Source of the DNA: Armatimonadota bacterium
GTDB lineage: Bacteria; Armatimonadota; Armatimonadia; Armatimonadales; Capsulimonadaceae
Direction: 5' to 3'
DNA: 42,562 bases
Assembly (NCBI GenBank): GCA_025353925.1
Contig: JANXNV010000143.1
Location: forward strand, 1-42,562
The notes beneath the pieces are model-generated. The model did no database searches. It was not told the DNA's origin and saw nothing but the letters and a program-made list of their open reading frames with translations. Shown here piece after piece: positions 39,012 to 42,562 of the stretch. The position numbers and the translations under genes are program-made. Each line of letters begins with the position of its first letter. The first letter of the stretch is position 1.

Positions 39012-40064
39012 GTGAAGGCAATGATACTGGCGGCGGGGGTCGGCTCCCGCCTGGACCCTTTAACCCGCGCGATCCCCAAACCGATGGTCCCCATCGTCAA
39101 CCGCCCCGTGATCGAGCATATCGTGCATGATCTAAAAAAGCACGGGTTTATGGAGATTCGCATCAACCTGCACTACTTGGGCGATGTGATCCAAGAGTAT
39201 CTTGGAGATGGCTCGAAATTCGGCGTTCAAATCTCGTATTCACAGGAAGACAAGCTCTGGGGCGACGCGGGCAGCGTCAAGCGATCGCAGGACTTTTTTG
39301 GCGGCGAGACTTTTATGGTGGTCGGTGGGGACGACATTTCCGATATCGACCTCTCCGAAGTCGTCGCGTTCCATAAAAGTAAAAATGCCACCTCGACGAT
39401 CACATTGACGCCGGTGGATGACCCCTCGCAGTTCGGCATCGTCATTACCGAAGAAGATGGCCGTATTTCGCGCTTTCTGGAGAAGCCCAAAGGGGAAGAT
39501 GTGTTTTCGAACACGGCTAACACAGGCGTGTATCTGTTCGAGTCGGAAGTCTTTGATCTGATTCCCGCAGATACGTTTTACGGCTTCGGCAACGATGTCT
39601 TTCCGCAGCTTCTCGCCGCCGGAAAGCCGCTATACGGCTTCCTCTCCGATGCCTACTGGAAAGATGTCGGTAACCTGCAGGTCTACCGGCAGACCAACTT
39701 CGAAGCACTGGCCGGTAAGGTCGCCCTGGACTTCCCGATGCCTGAAGTGCGGCCTGGTGTCTGGATCGGCGAGGGGACGCAGATCGACTCGTCGGCAGAG
39801 ATCGGAACGCCCGTCGCTATCGGCAAAAATGTCACCATCGGGGCTGGAGCGAAGATCGGCGAGAATACGATTGTTGGCGACGGCAGCGTGATCGAGGCGA
39901 ATTGCACCCTGCGAGAAACGATTTTGTGGGAAGGGGCACATGTCCGCACGGGCACACAGATGGAGCGGTGCGTGGTTGGGAAGAACGCTTCAGTGTCGTC
40001 GAACGTCGCCATTTTCGATGCCAATATCATGGACCCCACCCGGCGGATGACCGCGAAGCACTGA
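39012..40064 (+). CDS. Sugar-1-phosphate nucleotidyltransferase with beta-helix domain
   Basis: The 350-aa protein begins at GTG 39012 after GAGGAG. The pyrophosphorylase signature is at the N-terminus: LAAGVGSRLDPLTRAIPKPM (about residues 6-25), with VVGGDDISDIDLSEV carrying the metal-binding acidic residues and FLEKPKGEDVFSNTANTGVYLF. The C-terminal third (about 240-335) is a left-handed beta-helix of hexapeptide repeats (IGEGTQIDSSAEIG, IGKNVTIGAGAKIG). It may be GDP-mannose or GDP-heptose pyrophosphorylase; substrate is uncertain. The kinase at 29618 suggests the GDP-heptose route. Confidence 0.87.
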   Translation: MKAMILAAGVGSRLDPLTRAIPKPMVPIVNRPVIEHIVHDLKKHGFMEIRINLHYLGDVIQEYLGDGSKFGVQISYSQEDKLWGDAGSVKRSQDFFGGETFMVVGGDDISDIDLSEVVAFHKSKNATSTITLTPVDDPSQFGIVITEEDGRISRFLEKPKGEDVFSNTANTGVYLFESEVFDLIPADTFYGFGNDVFPQLLAAGKPLYGFLSDAYWKDVGNLQVYRQTNFEALAGKVALDFPMPEVRPGVWIGEGTQIDSSAEIGTPVAIGKNVTIGAGAKIGENTIVGDGSVIEANCTLRETILWEGAHVRTGTQMERCVVGKNASVSSNVAIFDANIMDPTRRMTAKH

Positions 40065-40077
40065 GCGTCTTCCGCCT

Positions 40078-41907
40078 ATGAAATGCCTGCTGCGAGCTTT
40101 GACAAGCCTCTTTTTGACGCTGGCGGTTTGCCCGGTCTTTGCCGACACCACTGTTAAGAAGCTGGCACCCGGCGTGACTCTGACCCAGGAGATCGACCAA
40201 AAGACGCCGCTTGTCATCTCGGTCGTTTCCGTAGAGTTAGCCGCGCCGGGAGTACGCCTGGGAGTAGGGATCGGCCAGGACAAGATCAGCGGGACGGATG
40301 CGACTCGTGGGCGGGAGGATGTCAGCCGTCTGGCGCGTCGTCATGGGGCTTTGGCGGCGATCAACGCCGACTTCTTTCCTTACACCGGGGATCCCTTGGG
40401 TATCGGCATCCTCAACGGTGAGCTGTTTTCGGAGCCGTTCACCGGCATCCGGGGCGGCGGCCCACGCGTGACTTTGGGCGTTTCGCCGGACGGTCGCCGG
40501 ATACTCTTCGATACTCTGGGTTTCCTTGGAGACTTGCAGACACCGGGCGGGGAGAGGGCAATCATCAACGGCATCAACCGCGCCGTAGGAAAAAACGAGA
40601 TCGTCGTTTTTTCCCATCTCTATGGCCCGATGACTGAGAACAAGCCCGGCGGGGTGGAAGTCGTCGTCGGCGGGGTCAATCTGCCGGTCCGTGCCAACAA
40701 GCTCCAAGCAGGCCGGGTGCAGAGTGTCCGCGTCGTTGGTGCAGCAACCGAGATGATTCCTGAGAACGGAGTCGTGCTTTCGGCGGGCCCGGGAGCCGGT
40801 GCGGAGTTTTTGGCCCGCACTCTGCATCCTGGTGATCCGGTCAGCTTCGTGCTGGGAGTTGCCCCCGCCGGTCAGATGACCGGAGCCTATCAGATTGCTT
40901 CCCTGCCGCGTACAGGGCGCGATCTGCCCTCCCGCTCAGGCCTCGGGATCAGCCGGACAGCTTGGGAGTGGGCACAAGTGCCGTCGGCAGTCGGCGGCGG
41001 GCCGCGCCTCCTGGTCAATGGGGAAGTGAGTGTCGACTGGGCGGCAGAGGGCTTCGACCCCGGATTTGCCGTCAGCTTGAACCCGCGCACAGCGGCTGGG
41101 ACGACGCGCGACGGGAGGCACCTGCTGCTGGTGACGGTGGATGGCCGTCAGGCGATCTCGCGTGGGGTGACGCTCGCGGACATGGCGGGGATACTGAAGC
41201 GTTACGGGGCCTGGAACGCGATCAATCTCGACGGCGGCGGCTCCACGGCAATGGCGGTCGGCGGGCTGACTGTCAGCAGCCCGGAGGGGGGCGGGGCTGA
41301 ACGGCCAGTGGCGGACATGCTGCTGGTGTACAGTGACCAGGCCTACTTACAGGGAGTGCAGCCCGGCTTTCCTACAGCGCAAATCATGCTGCCGTCGGTA
41401 CCCGTCATCGTCGGAAGTGCCTTGCCGCTGAAAGTGCAGGAGGGCGAGAAGATCGTTCCCGGCTCCTCCTCCAAAATTCTTTGGCAGGGTCCAATTACCG
41501 GCGGCGTCGGGTTTGTCAATCAAAAGGGCTATTTAATCGCCCTCGCACCGGGGAACGGTACGGTCTCGGCCCTTTATCACGGGCGTCTGCTCACGGCGAT
41601 CGTCACCGTTCTTGGGAAAGCACCCGCCGTGCCTGTCTATACTCTGGAAAGCCGTTTCGCGCCAAACATATCCGGGCAAGATACGAAGAAAAGCCAGTTG
41701 ATCGTCCGAGTCGCTGATAACACCGGCAAGCCATTAGCAAATGCCCCGATCACAGTCGTCGTTACCGGCGGAACTTCACTCAAACCAATACGCTCCACTG
41801 ATTTCGACGGCTCCGCGACATTTGACATCACCTGGACCGACGACAGCGGCGGAGCGGTCCGCGTTCTCTCCGGAACGCTCACACCGAATGCTCTGAACCA
41901 ACCATGA
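40078..41907 (+). CDS. Exported phosphodiester glycosidase-like protein (NAGPA domain)
   Basis: The 609-aa protein has a signal peptide (MKCLLRALTSLFLTLAVCPVFA) and a large NAGPA/DUF2233 domain (about residues 60-420). Landmarks are ALAAINADFFPYTGDPLGIGILNG, SAVGGGPRLLVNGEVS and WNAINLDGGGSTAMAVGG (DGGGST about 384-389), the conserved active-site region. The C-terminal part (about 430-600) is beta-rich and includes a bacterial Ig-like domain (LIVRVADNTGKPLANAPITV). In the human enzyme the domain uncovers mannose-6-phosphate. A role in cleaving glycan phosphodiesters is inferred. It overlaps the HD gene by 4 nt. Confidence 0.85.
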   Translation: MKCLLRALTSLFLTLAVCPVFADTTVKKLAPGVTLTQEIDQKTPLVISVVSVELAAPGVRLGVGIGQDKISGTDATRGREDVSRLARRHGALAAINADFFPYTGDPLGIGILNGELFSEPFTGIRGGGPRVTLGVSPDGRRILFDTLGFLGDLQTPGGERAIINGINRAVGKNEIVVFSHLYGPMTENKPGGVEVVVGGVNLPVRANKLQAGRVQSVRVVGAATEMIPENGVVLSAGPGAGAEFLARTLHPGDPVSFVLGVAPAGQMTGAYQIASLPRTGRDLPSRSGLGISRTAWEWAQVPSAVGGGPRLLVNGEVSVDWAAEGFDPGFAVSLNPRTAAGTTRDGRHLLLVTVDGRQAISRGVTLADMAGILKRYGAWNAINLDGGGSTAMAVGGLTVSSPEGGGAERPVADMLLVYSDQAYLQGVQPGFPTAQIMLPSVPVIVGSALPLKVQEGEKIVPGSSSKILWQGPITGGVGFVNQKGYLIALAPGNGTVSALYHGRLLTAIVTVLGKAPAVPVYTLESRFAPNISGQDTKKSQLIVRVADNTGKPLANAPITVVVTGGTSLKPIRSTDFDGSATFDITWTDDSGGAVRVLSGTLTPNALNQP

Positions 41908-42562
41908 ACCAAGAAGAAACAAAAGAAGTTCTCTTTATGACCGCTCCGGCATCTCCGACGCCAATCACGCTCAAAGAGGTTCGCCATGATACACGGTTTC
42001 GAACCTACATCACCCGTGCCAACGAGCAGATGCAGGCGATCGGCTATACGGAACATGGGCACCGGCACGCGGGGATCGTCTCGACAATCGCCCGGACGAT
42101 TCTGACTCAGCTCGGCCACTCTGAGCGGGAAGCGGAGCTGGCGGCGATTGCAGGGTACACGCACGACATGGGATGCGTCGTCAACCGCATTGGCCATGTC
42201 GAAGCCGGGGCCTTGATGGCTTACACGATATTGACCGATATGAAGATGTCCGCCGGTGAGATCGCGACGGTGATTGGGGCAATCGGCAACCATGAGGAGC
42301 CGAATGGCCTGCCGATTTCCCATGTCTCCGCCGCCGTGATCATCGCCGACAAGTCCGATGTCCATTTTTCGCGTGTCCAGGAAAAAGACCCGGTAAAATA
42401 TGACATTCATGACCGCGTCAACTACGCGGTCCAGAAGTCCTATCTACGGGTAGATGCCGAAGCAAAATCCGTGACGCTGGAGCTGGAGATCGATACGACC
42501 CACGCCAGTGTCACGGAGTATTTCGAGATATTCGTCCTGCGCATGGTCCTTTGCCGCCGGGC
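41904..42562 (+). CDS. HD-domain hydrolase (partial, 3' end outside the window)
   Basis: The gene opens at ATG 41904 inside the stop of the NAGPA gene (ATGA overlap) and runs off the right edge with 219 codons visible. The sequence shows an HD-domain pattern: HGHRHAG (about residues 51-57), GYTHDMG with the metal-binding H87-D88, GHVEAGALMAYTIL, NHEEPNG, and IADKSDVHFSRV. HD proteins hydrolyse phosphate esters or nucleotides. An internal ATG at 41937 (MTAPASPTP) is an alternative start. Function and C-terminus cannot be determined from this window. Confidence 0.82.
   Translation, partial: MNQEETKEVLFMTAPASPTPITLKEVRHDTRFRTYITRANEQMQAIGYTEHGHRHAGIVSTIARTILTQLGHSEREAELAAIAGYTHDMGCVVNRIGHVEAGALMAYTILTDMKMSAGEIATVIGAIGNHEEPNGLPISHVSAAVIIADKSDVHFSRVQEKDPVKYDIHDRVNYAVQKSYLRVDAEAKSVTLELEIDTTHASVTEYFEIFVLRMVLCRR

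Overview
The window is a moderately GC-rich bacterial chromosome segment, roughly 58-62% GC by eye, with several patches of 45-48% GC. It carries housekeeping genes, small accessory islands and unusual non-coding repeats. A prepilin-like protein with a GFTLIELL methylation motif and a C-terminal 'VDGH' motif (22250-22939), a lipoyl-E1beta fusion, two-AMIN amidase architecture and many TIM-barrel sugar isomerases fit an Armatimonadota-like bacterium (Capsulimonas/Chthonomonas type). This placement is an inference from gene content, not proven. The FlhB-FliR-FliQ export genes suggest flagella, and FabI and FlhB indicate a bacterium rather than an archaeon.

Layout. 1-2654: a partial minus-strand gene, then fliQ-fliR-flhB. 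2655-3259: non-coding DNA with a near-perfect 38-bp inverted repeat and possibly a tiny membrane protein. 3260-6499: a membrane protein, RNase HI and a large zinc-ribbon/TPR protein ending in a strong terminator. 6616-8848 (minus): a HEXXH metalloprotease and an Abi-like HEPN protein in tandem, then fabI. 8849-9571: a 720-bp gene-free stretch full of hairpins, tandem repeats and one copy of a 147-bp foldback element. 9572-13186: M20 peptidase, DUF3866-like protein, NUDIX hydrolase and TIM-barrel isomerase as one operon. 13317-13936: a decayed toxin-antitoxin pair and tRNA-Arg(TCG). 14046-18194: Uup-type ABC-F protein, a second TIM-barrel isomerase, a secreted protein and a TPR protein. 18312-22939: pyruvate dehydrogenase E1alpha, lipoyl-E1beta and E2, plus a prepilin. 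22965-27590: AMIN amidase, GerMN lipoprotein, a MurI-like racemase, RNase PH and an XTP/dITP pyrophosphatase. 27668-29105: three small stress/envelope-type proteins. 29160-35811: RidA, a heptose kinase, the second foldback copy, an orphan gene, HflX, a lipoprotein hydrolase and RecD2. 36023-36635: MazEF. 36740-42562: nucleotide-sugar and surface-polysaccharide genes, a NAGPA-type glycosidase and a partial HD hydrolase.

Regulation is unusually legible. Several genes have near-consensus sigma70-type promoters with 17-18 bp spacers. In at least five (ridA, the heptose kinase, the 16653 secreted protein, hflX, recD2) the -10 box ends only 5-6 nt before the start codon, which predicts leaderless mRNAs. 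Other genes have ordinary Shine-Dalgarno sites.

The most interesting items are the dispersed foldback elements (9254-9400 and 30632-30778, plus an unrelated one at 2837-3015), the HEPN/metalloprotease pair, the 120-bp perfectly identical segment shared by two adjacent lipoyl domains, the MurI-like protein with Ser in place of its first catalytic Cys, and the leaderless promoter architecture.
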